A DNA stretch of 64,000 nucleotides from NCBI GenBank assembly GCA_009777535.1, contig WRLP01000007.1, positions 1,272 to 65,271 on the forward strand. The letters run 5' to 3'. This document shows, one piece after another, positions 1 to 7,835 of this stretch (position 1 is the stretch's first letter; each line of letters starts with the position of its first letter). The DNA comes from Treponema sp. GTDB taxonomy: Bacteria > Spirochaetota > Spirochaetia > Treponematales > Breznakiellaceae. The translations under genes and the position numbers were made by a program. A model generated the notes under the pieces. That model was given only the letters and a program-made list of their open reading frames with translations. It was not told where the DNA came from and made no database searches.

Positions 1-1
1 T

Positions 2-379
2 ACTATCGTTCTGCAAAAAGGAACAAAGGAAGAAGTTGTAAATGTTCCAAACAATCAATTCCCGCCGGAATTGCAGGAAAATCTATTTTATGCGATGACT
101 GTTCTTTTTTCACGCATGTATACCGATGCCAAAGCCATAGAAAAATACACCTGGATGGTCGATTATTCCCTGGAGTTTTTAAAGAAGTTTTTTGAAAAGG
201 GGATAGAACTGGGAAGATTTGAAGAATTTAATGTCTGGCCGGTTTCCCTGCTTTTTTTAAGTGCGAGGCTCTTTGCCGCGCAATCAATTACCATACACCC
301 AGAGGCATTGCAGGATCTGGGCCTGGCTCAGCATGAAATGATTTTAGAGTTGATAAATTTACTTCCGTTTAAGTATTAG
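2..379 (+). CDS. C-terminal part of a probable TetR-family regulator (partial)
   Basis: The reading frame is open to the left edge, so the gene begins outside the window; the first in-window start-like codon (TTG at 71) is internal. About 125 residues are visible. They are mostly helical, with aromatic-rich stretches such as YTWMVDYSLEFLKKFFEKG, which fits the ligand-binding C-terminal half of TetR/AcrR regulators. No DNA-binding domain is visible because it would lie upstream. It ends 9 bp before the first of three paralogous sensor genes, so it is probably co-transcribed with them. The family assignment is inference from helix pattern only; another helical regulator is possible. Confidence 0.45.
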   Translation, partial: TIVLQKGTKEEVVNVPNNQFPPELQENLFYAMTVLFSRMYTDAKAIEKYTWMVDYSLEFLKKFFEKGIELGRFEEFNVWPVSLLFLSARLFAAQSITIHPEALQDLGLAQHEMILELINLLPFKY

Positions 380-388
380 GAGTTTGTT

Positions 389-1306
389 ATGAATAAAATA
401 GAACAGATAAAATCCATAGAGAATGGAAATGGTATCCAACACTTGTTGAATTCCGCTAACAAGATTCTTAATAATCCTCTTTTCATGTTTGACTCAAACT
501 ATAATATGATTGCGTTTACTGATGTATCATTCGATGACCCTATCTGGAGTGAATTTGTAACTACGGGAACACTCAGCCTGGAAACGCTTGACTTCCTGGC
601 AAAAGAGCGCATGACAGAAGATGTCGTAAATGCGGATAAAATTGTGACGGTAAAAAGGGATAAATTAAAATATGCCAGAATTTCGGGGCATATAAGAAAC
701 AGGTACAATATCGCAGTAGGGCTGGCAACGATGTATGATTGTAACACGCCCTTTGACGCAGAGAATACAGCAGCATTCGAAGCACTTGTGGATAAAATTG
801 TCTGTGAGATCAAGGATTACGACTATTTTAGCATGTTTGCAATGACATATCATGAGGATAAGATTAATTTACTGCTTGACGGAACTGTAAAGAATCCATT
901 GTTATACAATCCTCATGCTCAAATACTTTACAGTGGTTTTGAAGATTACCTGTATGTGGCTGTTGTTAGTGTAGAGCGAAATAATATTCTGGAGAATGTT
1001 CACCGGAGCAGACTCGAATATTTCAAAAGCATGCTTAAAACCAAGTACAAATCGTTTAAGTACTCGGTTTATGAGGATTACATTGTCGTGCTTATGAGTT
1101 CAAAATTAAGGAATTTTTATGGAGCGCCGTTCTTTTCCATTCATGCAGACCTTTTTGGGAAAAATAAATTATCTATAGGTATAAGCAGCAGCTTCGAAAA
1201 CATGTATGAATTGCGCATATACTATGATCAGGCCGTTGCTGCGCTGAAAAACGGCCTTTCGGGAAAAGAGGATGTGCGAATTTTTGTTCATAATGGCGCC
1301 CGGTAA
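389..1306 (+). CDS. PucR/CdaR-like sensor protein lacking HTH, copy 1 of 3
   Basis: A 305-residue cytosolic protein and the first of three tandem paralogues. The N-terminus (about residues 13-40, with NNPLFMFDSNYNMIAFTD) matches the start of sensor domains in PucR/CdaR-type regulators. The C-terminal half (about 185-295) has the degenerate GGDEF-like layout of that family, ending in an ISSSFENMYELRIYYDQA segment. In the family this segment normally sits just before a C-terminal helix-turn-helix. Here the protein stops about 15 residues later, so the DNA-binding domain is absent. It starts at ATG 389 after a GGAG site. Its role is probably sensing or partner regulation of the neighbouring glycyl radical enzyme; that is inference. 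Confidence 0.6.
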   Translation: MNKIEQIKSIENGNGIQHLLNSANKILNNPLFMFDSNYNMIAFTDVSFDDPIWSEFVTTGTLSLETLDFLAKERMTEDVVNADKIVTVKRDKLKYARISGHIRNRYNIAVGLATMYDCNTPFDAENTAAFEALVDKIVCEIKDYDYFSMFAMTYHEDKINLLLDGTVKNPLLYNPHAQILYSGFEDYLYVAVVSVERNNILENVHRSRLEYFKSMLKTKYKSFKYSVYEDYIVVLMSSKLRNFYGAPFFSIHADLFGKNKLSIGISSSFENMYELRIYYDQAVAALKNGLSGKEDVRIFVHNGAR

Positions 1307-1343
1307 AATGCTCAAAAAATAATTTTGAAGGGGAGTTTTTACA

Positions 1344-2258
1344 ATGAATATACTGGAACAAGTAGAAGCTTTGGAGAATGGCAAGGGAATTCAATATCTC
1401 GTGGATTCCGCCTATATGATTTTTAACAATCCCATCTACATGGTAGACGCATATTATAATCTGATTGCATATTCGGATAATCCAATCGATGACCCTTATT
1501 GGAATGTAACTATTGAAAAAGGAACATTCCCCACAAATCCATTATTGGATCTTATTGATAAAGAAAATATGCTGTTGGTTATTACGGCATCAAAAAAATG
1601 CGTGCTTGTAAAATATGAGAAATGGAAATTCGGCAGAATGACGGGACAAATCTTTAACAGGGATAAAAACTGGGTAGGGCAGGCGACAATGCATGCACAT
1701 ATTCCCTTTGATGAAGAAAGAACAGCGGCTTTTGAAATGCTGACGGATAAAATTTCAGATGAGATACATGATTATGATTATTTTTCCAAACTTCCTACCG
1801 CATTTCATAATGATATAATAAACAGGTTTCTGGACAAGAATGTCGAAAAGACAATGGGAAGCATTCCCCAGACTCAGGTGATGCAATACGGTTTGGAAAA
1901 ATATTTTTACTTGGCTGTTGTAAGAGTGGCGCGTAATAGTATTCTGGAAAACGTTCACCGGAACAGGCTCTCTTATTTTAGAAGTTTACTTAAAACCAGA
2001 TATAAAAGGTTTAAATACGCGATTTATTCAGATGACATAATTATGCTTATGAGTTCAAAGGAAAAGAATTTTTACGGGAAATCATTTTTTGCCGCGGATA
2101 ATGTTCTTTTGGAGGAAAACGGCATGTACATTGGTATAAGTGATTGCTTTGAAAACCTTCTTGAAACCCGCCAATACTATGACAAGGCCCTTGCCGCATT
2201 GGAAAATGGCATCGAGAAAAAAAGCGCGGAACGGATTTTTGTGTGCGATACAGCGTAA
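1344..2258 (+). CDS. PucR/CdaR-like sensor protein lacking HTH, copy 2 of 3
   Basis: A 304-residue paralogue of the preceding gene, aligned end to end without large gaps. It shares ENGKGIQYLVDSA near the N-terminus, a PFDEERTAAFEMLTDKI segment near residue 130, and FKYAIYSDDIIMLMSSKEKNF in the C-terminal half. It also stops just after the family's pre-HTH segment (ISDCFENLLETRQYYDKA). The start is ATG 1344, preceded by GGGGAG. The 37-bp gap to copy 1 indicates one transcription unit. Divergence among the copies is moderate, so the duplication is not recent and the three may bind different ligands. No catalytic motif is seen. Confidence 0.58.
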   Translation: MNILEQVEALENGKGIQYLVDSAYMIFNNPIYMVDAYYNLIAYSDNPIDDPYWNVTIEKGTFPTNPLLDLIDKENMLLVITASKKCVLVKYEKWKFGRMTGQIFNRDKNWVGQATMHAHIPFDEERTAAFEMLTDKISDEIHDYDYFSKLPTAFHNDIINRFLDKNVEKTMGSIPQTQVMQYGLEKYFYLAVVRVARNSILENVHRNRLSYFRSLLKTRYKRFKYAIYSDDIIMLMSSKEKNFYGKSFFAADNVLLEENGMYIGISDCFENLLETRQYYDKALAALENGIEKKSAERIFVCDTA

Positions 2259-2290
2259 TGTAGTATAAGCCAAAAAGGGGGATGGCAATT

Positions 2291-3214
2291 ATGAACAGGC
2301 TGGATCAGGTAAAAGCATTGGAAAATGGAAAAGGTATTCAATGCTTGCTGGATGCCGCTTATGAAATTCTTGGCAATCCCTTGGCAGTGTTCGACTTAAA
2401 CTATAGTTTAAAAGCATATACCGGCGCTTCTGCTGATGATCCCCTCTGGAATGAACTGATATCAACAGGAACATTCAGCATGGAAACGCAGAAGTTCTTT
2501 GCAAGCGAACGTTTTACCGAAGATGTTGCAAATACGGATAAGGCCGTTCTTTTGAAAAGCAGCAAACTAAAACATGACAGAATAGCGGGGTATATTTATA
2601 ACAGGGATAATATCAAGGTTCTGAACATTGTGATAATTGGGTGTGATTGTCCCTTTGATGGAGATTACATGGCAGCCTTTGAAGAGCTTACAGATAAAAT
2701 CACAATGGAAATCCATAATGACGAATATTACACTACATACGGGCGGGCGTACCAGGAAGAGATCATTATCAAGCTGTTGGACGGAATCATAAGGGAGCCG
2801 GTGGTATATACCGGTTATTTGCAAATATTGTACGATGGATTTGAGGGATACCTTAATGTGGCTGTTGTTGCTATTACGCAAAATGGCATAAAGACCCAAG
2901 ACCGTCAAAACAGGCTTGTGTCTGTTAAAAAATTATTGGAAAGCCAGTACCGGTCGTTTAAATATGCAATTTATGCTGATTATATAGTTGTTCTTATGAG
3001 TTCAAAAGAAAAAGATTTTTATGGCCCCTCGTTTTTTGCCCCAAATACAGTTTTTTTTGAGAAAAACGGCTTATACATGGGAATAAGCGGCAGTTTTGAA
3101 AACATACTTGAAACCCGCCTTTACTATGACCAGGCTGTTACCGCATTAAAAAACGGCAAAAAAAGCGGCAGCGATCAGCGGGTATTTCTGGCTTCTGCGC
3201 CCGGCGCCCAATAA
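2291..3214 (+). CDS. PucR/CdaR-like sensor protein lacking HTH, copy 3 of 3
   Basis: A 307-residue third paralogue, lying directly upstream of the glycyl radical enzyme. The start is placed at ATG 2291 because its N-terminus (MNRLDQVKALENGKG) then aligns with both sister proteins. The in-frame ATG at 2282 sits only one base from the GGGGG ribosome-binding tract. The same order of segments is present as in the sisters (GNPLAVFDLNYSLKAY, a PFDGDYMAAFEELTDKI region, then a C-terminal FKYAIYADYIVVLMSSKEKDF block), and the HTH is again missing. It stops 46 bp before the glycyl radical enzyme gene; a promoter lies in that gap. Confidence 0.58.
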   Translation: MNRLDQVKALENGKGIQCLLDAAYEILGNPLAVFDLNYSLKAYTGASADDPLWNELISTGTFSMETQKFFASERFTEDVANTDKAVLLKSSKLKHDRIAGYIYNRDNIKVLNIVIIGCDCPFDGDYMAAFEELTDKITMEIHNDEYYTTYGRAYQEEIIIKLLDGIIREPVVYTGYLQILYDGFEGYLNVAVVAITQNGIKTQDRQNRLVSVKKLLESQYRSFKYAIYADYIVVLMSSKEKDFYGPSFFAPNTVFFEKNGLYMGISGSFENILETRLYYDQAVTALKNGKKSGSDQRVFLASAPGAQ

Positions 3215-3234
3215 GTCGAGCCTCGTCCCGAATC

Positions 3235-3262
3235 TTTACAAAGCGCTTAAACACACTATAAT
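3235..3262 (+). promoter_or_regulatory. Sigma70-type promoter for the glycyl radical enzyme operon
   Basis: TTTACA at 3235-3240, a 16-base spacer, then a perfect TATAAT at 3257-3262. The -10 box overlaps the first ATG (3261) of the next reading frame. If this promoter is used, transcripts begin near 3269 and translation would have to start at ATG 3279. Confidence 0.55.
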
Positions 3263-5582
3263 GGCTGTTAGGCCGGCTATGAATAATTGGAAGGTTAAAA
3301 ATCCCAGAGTGGATTTAAGTTTTGAAATTGCATTCACCAGGGCATTCAGAGAAGCACAGCGGCAGTATACCCATCCGGCGCAAATTGAGTTGGCATGCCT
3401 TAAGGCTCAATATCCGGCCATTTTAATACCTATAGAAGATGATGATATTATTGCCGGCAGGGTTCAGTTTGGGCTTATCGGATATGGCATACAGGATCAG
3501 ACCGGAGGAACCGGTTATTATTTTGATGAGCCCCGAGTAACCGCAGCGCTGGAATTGCAGGCAGGCAGCGCTAAATACCGTGAAGATCTTCACGATCTGC
3601 TGACTTACTGGAAAGCACGAAATACTTACAGAACTGTTTTTAACAATACCCCCAGGGAACTCGCAGAAATTCTTCCTTCGGATCAGTGGATGACCCAGCC
3701 GCTTGCCGGCTCTCCGCTTATCCGTATGGCCGGCTCTTACATAAATTTTGACAAACTGGTCAGAATCGGAATTCCCGGCCTGGAAGCGGAAATCCGCAGC
3801 GAATTGAACCGGTGCGCCCAAACCAGTTCCGAATCAGGTTCCGGACCTGGTTCCAGGCCCGGGTCCGGGCGTGATCCGGTTTTTTATGAAAGCGCCCTGG
3901 GCGCTCTTGAAGTTTTAAAAGATTGCTGCCGCTTTTACCGCAAAGAGGCGCTGGAAAAAGCTGCCATGGCAGATAACGCAGGGCGTAAAAAAGAGATGAA
4001 CGACTTGGCGGCGGCGCTGGAGCGCATTGCAGATAACGCTCCGGTATCACTTCTTGAAGCAGTGCAGCTTTGCTGGTTGTACGGCCTTATGTGTCCCCTT
4101 GTTGAATTCGGGCGAATAGATGTGTACTTGGGCGACCTGTATACACATGACATTGATAATGGCCTTATTACCAAAAACGAAGCGCTGAAGCTGATACAGA
4201 ATTACTTCCGGTTTATAGACAGCCTGGACTGTGAAAGTGACGGGCGCGTTATTATCGGAGGGTACGGCAGGCGGAACCCCGAAAACGCCGATCGCTTTTG
4301 CCTTTTGGCATGTGAAGCTTCAAGGACTGTAAGGGAAGTGCTTCCTCAGTTTACCCTTCGCTTTAACAGGCATACTCCGGGGCAGGTATGGAATGCGGCA
4401 ATGCGCTCCATTGGCGAGGGGCGTACATATCCTCTTTTGTATAATGATGATGCACTTGTTCCAGCCATCATGCAGGCCTTTGACGTAAGCCGGGAAGTTG
4501 CCGAAAGCTATGTGCCCCTAGGATGCGGTGAATTCGAATTCGATCATTATAGTTTTGGCTCTCCCAATGGTTTTATTGGAACCCTCAAAGTCTTGGAGTT
4601 AGCCATTCATGGAGGGTATGATCCTGTTTCCAAAACCTGGGTTTCGGTAAAAACAAAAACCCTCGCCGAGTGTGCCGGCTACGAAGAATTTTTAGAGATT
4701 TACAAACGGCATCTATTAAGGTTTATTGAAGCCCAGGCTAAGTATCAAAAATATATTTACGATGCTGTCGGCGCTGTCCACCCTTTTCTTATGGTATCCA
4801 TGCTGTACGACGGCTGTCTTGAACGCGGAAAAGGCATTTTCGCAGGGGGCTGTGAATACCTTGCAGGAACGCTTGAACTCTACGGAAATGTCGATTCGGC
4901 AAACAGTCTGGCCGCGATTAAAAAACTGGTATTCGAAGAAAAGAAAATTCCGGCTAAAACAATGATTGCCGCCCTGGAAAATAATTTTATTGGTTTTGAA
5001 CGGGAACGAAAGATGATGCTGAATGTTCCAAAATTCGGCAACGATATTTCCTATGTTGATGACATACTCGTCGATCTGCACAACTACATCTGCTCCGGCG
5101 TTAAGACGCAGGGGCCCGGCGCAGGGTTAAAGAGTTATTTATGCGTAATTATTAACAATGCAATGAACACCACCCTTGGAAGGTTTGTGGGCGCTACGCC
5201 CGACGGTAGAAAGGCCGGAATGCCCATGGCAAACGCCAACAACCCTGCGCCGGGCAGCGACACGAGCGGACTTACAGCGATGTTGAGCTCCATGTTAAAA
5301 CTTTCGCATAACAATCACGCCGGAATGGTACAGAACATGCGTTTTACCCGCGAAACCTGGTCGCACAGGGACGGCAAGGCGCAGGCAATGGTTAAGGATT
5401 ATTTTGACCGCGGCGGAGCCCAGGCAATGATTACCGTGGTTGGCAAGGAAGACCTTTTAAATGCAATGGAGCATCCCGAAAACTACAAAGATCTGATCGT
5501 TCGTACCGGCGGCTTCAGCGCCCGTTTTGTGGATTTAAAAAAAGACATTCAGCAGGAAATATATGACCGAACCAGCTACTGA
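3261..5582 (+). CDS. Glycyl radical enzyme (pyruvate formate-lyase/dehydratase family), substrate unknown
   Basis: A 773-residue member of the glycyl radical enzyme superfamily, which uses a stable backbone glycyl radical and an active-site thiyl radical. Cys422 sits in LGCGEF, the position of the catalytic GCxE cysteine. Gly751 in RTGGF near the C-terminus is the expected radical site. The usual motif is RVxGY, so the Thr/Gly/Phe version is unusual. Residues about 188-205 form a Gly/Ser/Pro-rich insertion (SSESGSGPGSRPGSGRD) of low complexity. The next gene overlaps by 20 bp and encodes its activase. Motifs for choline lyase, glycerol dehydratase or formate lyase are not clear, so the substrate is left open. 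ATG 3261 overlaps a -10 box; ATG 3279 is an alternative start. Confidence 0.88.
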   Translation: MAVRPAMNNWKVKNPRVDLSFEIAFTRAFREAQRQYTHPAQIELACLKAQYPAILIPIEDDDIIAGRVQFGLIGYGIQDQTGGTGYYFDEPRVTAALELQAGSAKYREDLHDLLTYWKARNTYRTVFNNTPRELAEILPSDQWMTQPLAGSPLIRMAGSYINFDKLVRIGIPGLEAEIRSELNRCAQTSSESGSGPGSRPGSGRDPVFYESALGALEVLKDCCRFYRKEALEKAAMADNAGRKKEMNDLAAALERIADNAPVSLLEAVQLCWLYGLMCPLVEFGRIDVYLGDLYTHDIDNGLITKNEALKLIQNYFRFIDSLDCESDGRVIIGGYGRRNPENADRFCLLACEASRTVREVLPQFTLRFNRHTPGQVWNAAMRSIGEGRTYPLLYNDDALVPAIMQAFDVSREVAESYVPLGCGEFEFDHYSFGSPNGFIGTLKVLELAIHGGYDPVSKTWVSVKTKTLAECAGYEEFLEIYKRHLLRFIEAQAKYQKYIYDAVGAVHPFLMVSMLYDGCLERGKGIFAGGCEYLAGTLELYGNVDSANSLAAIKKLVFEEKKIPAKTMIAALENNFIGFERERKMMLNVPKFGNDISYVDDILVDLHNYICSGVKTQGPGAGLKSYLCVIINNAMNTTLGRFVGATPDGRKAGMPMANANNPAPGSDTSGLTAMLSSMLKLSHNNHAGMVQNMRFTRETWSHRDGKAQAMVKDYFDRGGAQAMITVVGKEDLLNAMEHPENYKDLIVRTGGFSARFVDLKKDIQQEIYDRTSY

Positions 5583-6501
5583 CAGGAAAGCGCCAATTTT
5601 TGATGTGCAGAGTTTTTCCATTCATGACGGGCCGGGAATCAGAACAACTGTTTTTTTCAAGGGCTGCCCGCTGGACTGTGTATGGTGCCACAACCCTGAA
5701 TCCAAGCGGGCCGAGCCGCAGCTAATTTATTACAAAAACCGCTGCACGGGCTGCCTGTTATGCGTCGAAACATGCAAAACGGGCGCGCAGATAATTCTTC
5801 CCGGCGGCGCCCACGGTGTAATTCACGAAAAATGTACGTTATGCGGCAAATGTATAAAGGTCTGCTGTTACGAAGCCGTTAAAATAAGCGGAAAAATATA
5901 CAGCCCCGAAGAGTTATATGACAGGATAAAGAGTGATATACGGTACTTTGCCCTTGAAACAGGCGGAGAACGCGGCGGCATTACATTTTCAGGGGGCGAG
6001 CCTCTGCAGTATGCCGATTTTATTAAAAATTTTTGTTCTTTGATACCGGGTGTTCACACGGCCATGGATACATCGGGGAGCGGAGATATTAAAGATTTTG
6101 AAAAAATTATTGATTGCATCGACCTCTTTCTTTTTGATATAAAAGCCATAAACTCTATTGAACATAAAAAATTCTGCGGGGCAGATAATAATAAAATTTT
6201 TCAAAATCTAAAATACCTGTGTAAAAATAAAAAGGATATTATTCTGCGCCTGCCCATTGTTCCGGGAATTAATGACACAAAGGAATATTTCGACGGAATT
6301 TCTGAATTTTTAACAAAGTATCCGCATATAAAACACGCCGAAATTTTGCCTTATCACAATTATGGACTTGCCAAGGCGGAAGGTCTTGGCCTGAAAATAC
6401 CGGCGGAACTGCCGCCGCTGAATACCGGCAAGGAAACAGTCGAAAAGTGGCTGGGTGAATTTGCAAAAAGAGGTATGGATAATGTGCGCTGTTCGCAGTA
6501 A
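5563..6501 (+). CDS. Glycyl-radical-enzyme activating enzyme (radical SAM)
   Basis: A 312-residue radical-SAM activase that installs the glycyl radical on the upstream enzyme. The CxxxCxxC cluster motif is C35-x3-C39-x2-C42 (GCPLDCVWC). A ferredoxin-like insert follows with two 4Fe-4S motifs: C61/C64/C67/C71 and C91/C94/C97/C101. This layout is typical of activases for dehydratase- or decarboxylase-type glycyl radical enzymes. Plain formate-lyase activase lacks the insert, so the partner is probably not a true formate lyase. The FSGGEPL SAM-binding motif is present in the middle. The gene overlaps the enzyme gene by 20 bp, indicating translational coupling, and its 3' end overlaps der. Confidence 0.93.
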   Translation: MTEPATDRKAPIFDVQSFSIHDGPGIRTTVFFKGCPLDCVWCHNPESKRAEPQLIYYKNRCTGCLLCVETCKTGAQIILPGGAHGVIHEKCTLCGKCIKVCCYEAVKISGKIYSPEELYDRIKSDIRYFALETGGERGGITFSGGEPLQYADFIKNFCSLIPGVHTAMDTSGSGDIKDFEKIIDCIDLFLFDIKAINSIEHKKFCGADNNKIFQNLKYLCKNKKDIILRLPIVPGINDTKEYFDGISEFLTKYPHIKHAEILPYHNYGLAKAEGLGLKIPAELPPLNTGKETVEKWLGEFAKRGMDNVRCSQ

Positions 6502-7834
6502 TGATATAAAAATGTTGTACCGCAATCTGCCCGTAGTAGTTTTGGCCGGACGCCCGAATGTTGGAAAATCCACCCTGTTTAACCGGCTATTGCACAAGCG
6601 CAGGGCCATCACAGACCCGACGCCGGGCGTTACGCGCGATCCTGTCGAGGCAGACTGCTTCATCACGGGGAAACCGATGCGGCTTGTAGACACCGGCGGC
6701 TTCAAGCTGGCAGACCGCGGCGGTATAGATACTCTGGTGGTTGATAAAACCCTGGAAACAATAAAAAAAGCTAATTTGATTATTCTGCTTCTGGAAGCGG
6801 GTGAAATTACCGCCGAGGACGAAGAATTTATCGCTCTGTTGCGCCCTTACCGCGACAAACTAATCGCCGCGGTAAACAAGACCGAGGGCGGCAGGCTTCA
6901 GGACGGCGCATGGAATTATCTTTCCTATGGTTTTGAAAAGATACTGATGATTTCCGCCGAGCACGGTGATAATATCAGCGAACTGGAACGGGAAATAATC
7001 AGCCGCCTTGATTTTTCCGCAATTGAAGAAGCAACCGAAGAAAAGCGCCCAATCCGCATAGCTCTTTTGGGAAAACCAAATACTGGTAAATCCACTTTGT
7101 CCAACCGGCTTACTTCGTCTGACGCTTCGATTGTCAGCGAGATACCAGGTACTACCAGGGACGTAGTGGAGGGCAGTTTCCGCCGGAAATCCCGGGATTT
7201 TGTTATTCTCGATACAGCCGGTATACGCCGCAAAACAAGGGTTAGCGAAAACATCGAATACTATTCGGTGAACCGCGCCATTAAAACTATCAACGATGCT
7301 GACATTGTTATTTTAATGATAGATGCGCAGGAGGGGCTTTCCGATCAGGATAAAAAAATCGCAGGACTTGCGCATGACAGGGGCAGGGGAATCATCATGG
7401 CTCTTAATAAATGGGATATGGTTCCGCAGGCAAAAAACACATTTAAGACCATGTCCGACCGGATACATTTTCTGTTTGGCCAGATGGAATATGCACCCAT
7501 TGTCCCTGTAAGCGCAAAGGACGGAACCGGCGTTGACAAACTGCTGGACACAGTGATAAAAATGTACGGCCAGCTTAATACCAGCATTGAAACACCGCGG
7601 CTTAATCAGGCTCTGGAACGCTGGCTTACCGAATACCCCCCGCCATATGGCCCCCGCACCCGTTTTAAAATAAAATACGCAGTGCAAAAATCTTCCAATC
7701 CTGTAAAATTTATTTTTTTCGCATCACGTTTGCAGGCAGTCAGCGATTCGTACATTGCCTACTTACGGAATAAAATCCGCAAAGAGCTGGGTTTTTCACT
7801 TATTCCCATATCAATCGACGTAAGGGACAGCTAG
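6482..7834 (+). CDS. der: Ribosome-assembly GTPase Der (EngA)
   Basis: A 450-residue protein with two tandem GTPase domains and a C-terminal KH-like domain, the unique Der architecture; it is needed for 50S subunit maturation. The first P-loop is GRPNVGKST (about residues 23-31) and the second GKPNTGKST (about 197-205), each followed by a DTGG or DTAG G3 motif. NKWD, a G4 motif, is clear in domain 2. In domain 1 the G4 motif is NKTE rather than NKxD, a mild deviation. I chose ATG 6482 because AGAGG lies 8 bases upstream; GTG 6455 would add a tail not seen in the family, and ATG 6512 has no good site. It overlaps the activase gene by 20 bp. Confidence 0.93.
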   Translation: MCAVRSNDIKMLYRNLPVVVLAGRPNVGKSTLFNRLLHKRRAITDPTPGVTRDPVEADCFITGKPMRLVDTGGFKLADRGGIDTLVVDKTLETIKKANLIILLLEAGEITAEDEEFIALLRPYRDKLIAAVNKTEGGRLQDGAWNYLSYGFEKILMISAEHGDNISELEREIISRLDFSAIEEATEEKRPIRIALLGKPNTGKSTLSNRLTSSDASIVSEIPGTTRDVVEGSFRRKSRDFVILDTAGIRRKTRVSENIEYYSVNRAIKTINDADIVILMIDAQEGLSDQDKKIAGLAHDRGRGIIMALNKWDMVPQAKNTFKTMSDRIHFLFGQMEYAPIVPVSAKDGTGVDKLLDTVIKMYGQLNTSIETPRLNQALERWLTEYPPPYGPRTRFKIKYAVQKSSNPVKFIFFASRLQAVSDSYIAYLRNKIRKELGFSLIPISIDVRDS

Positions 7835-7835
7835 A

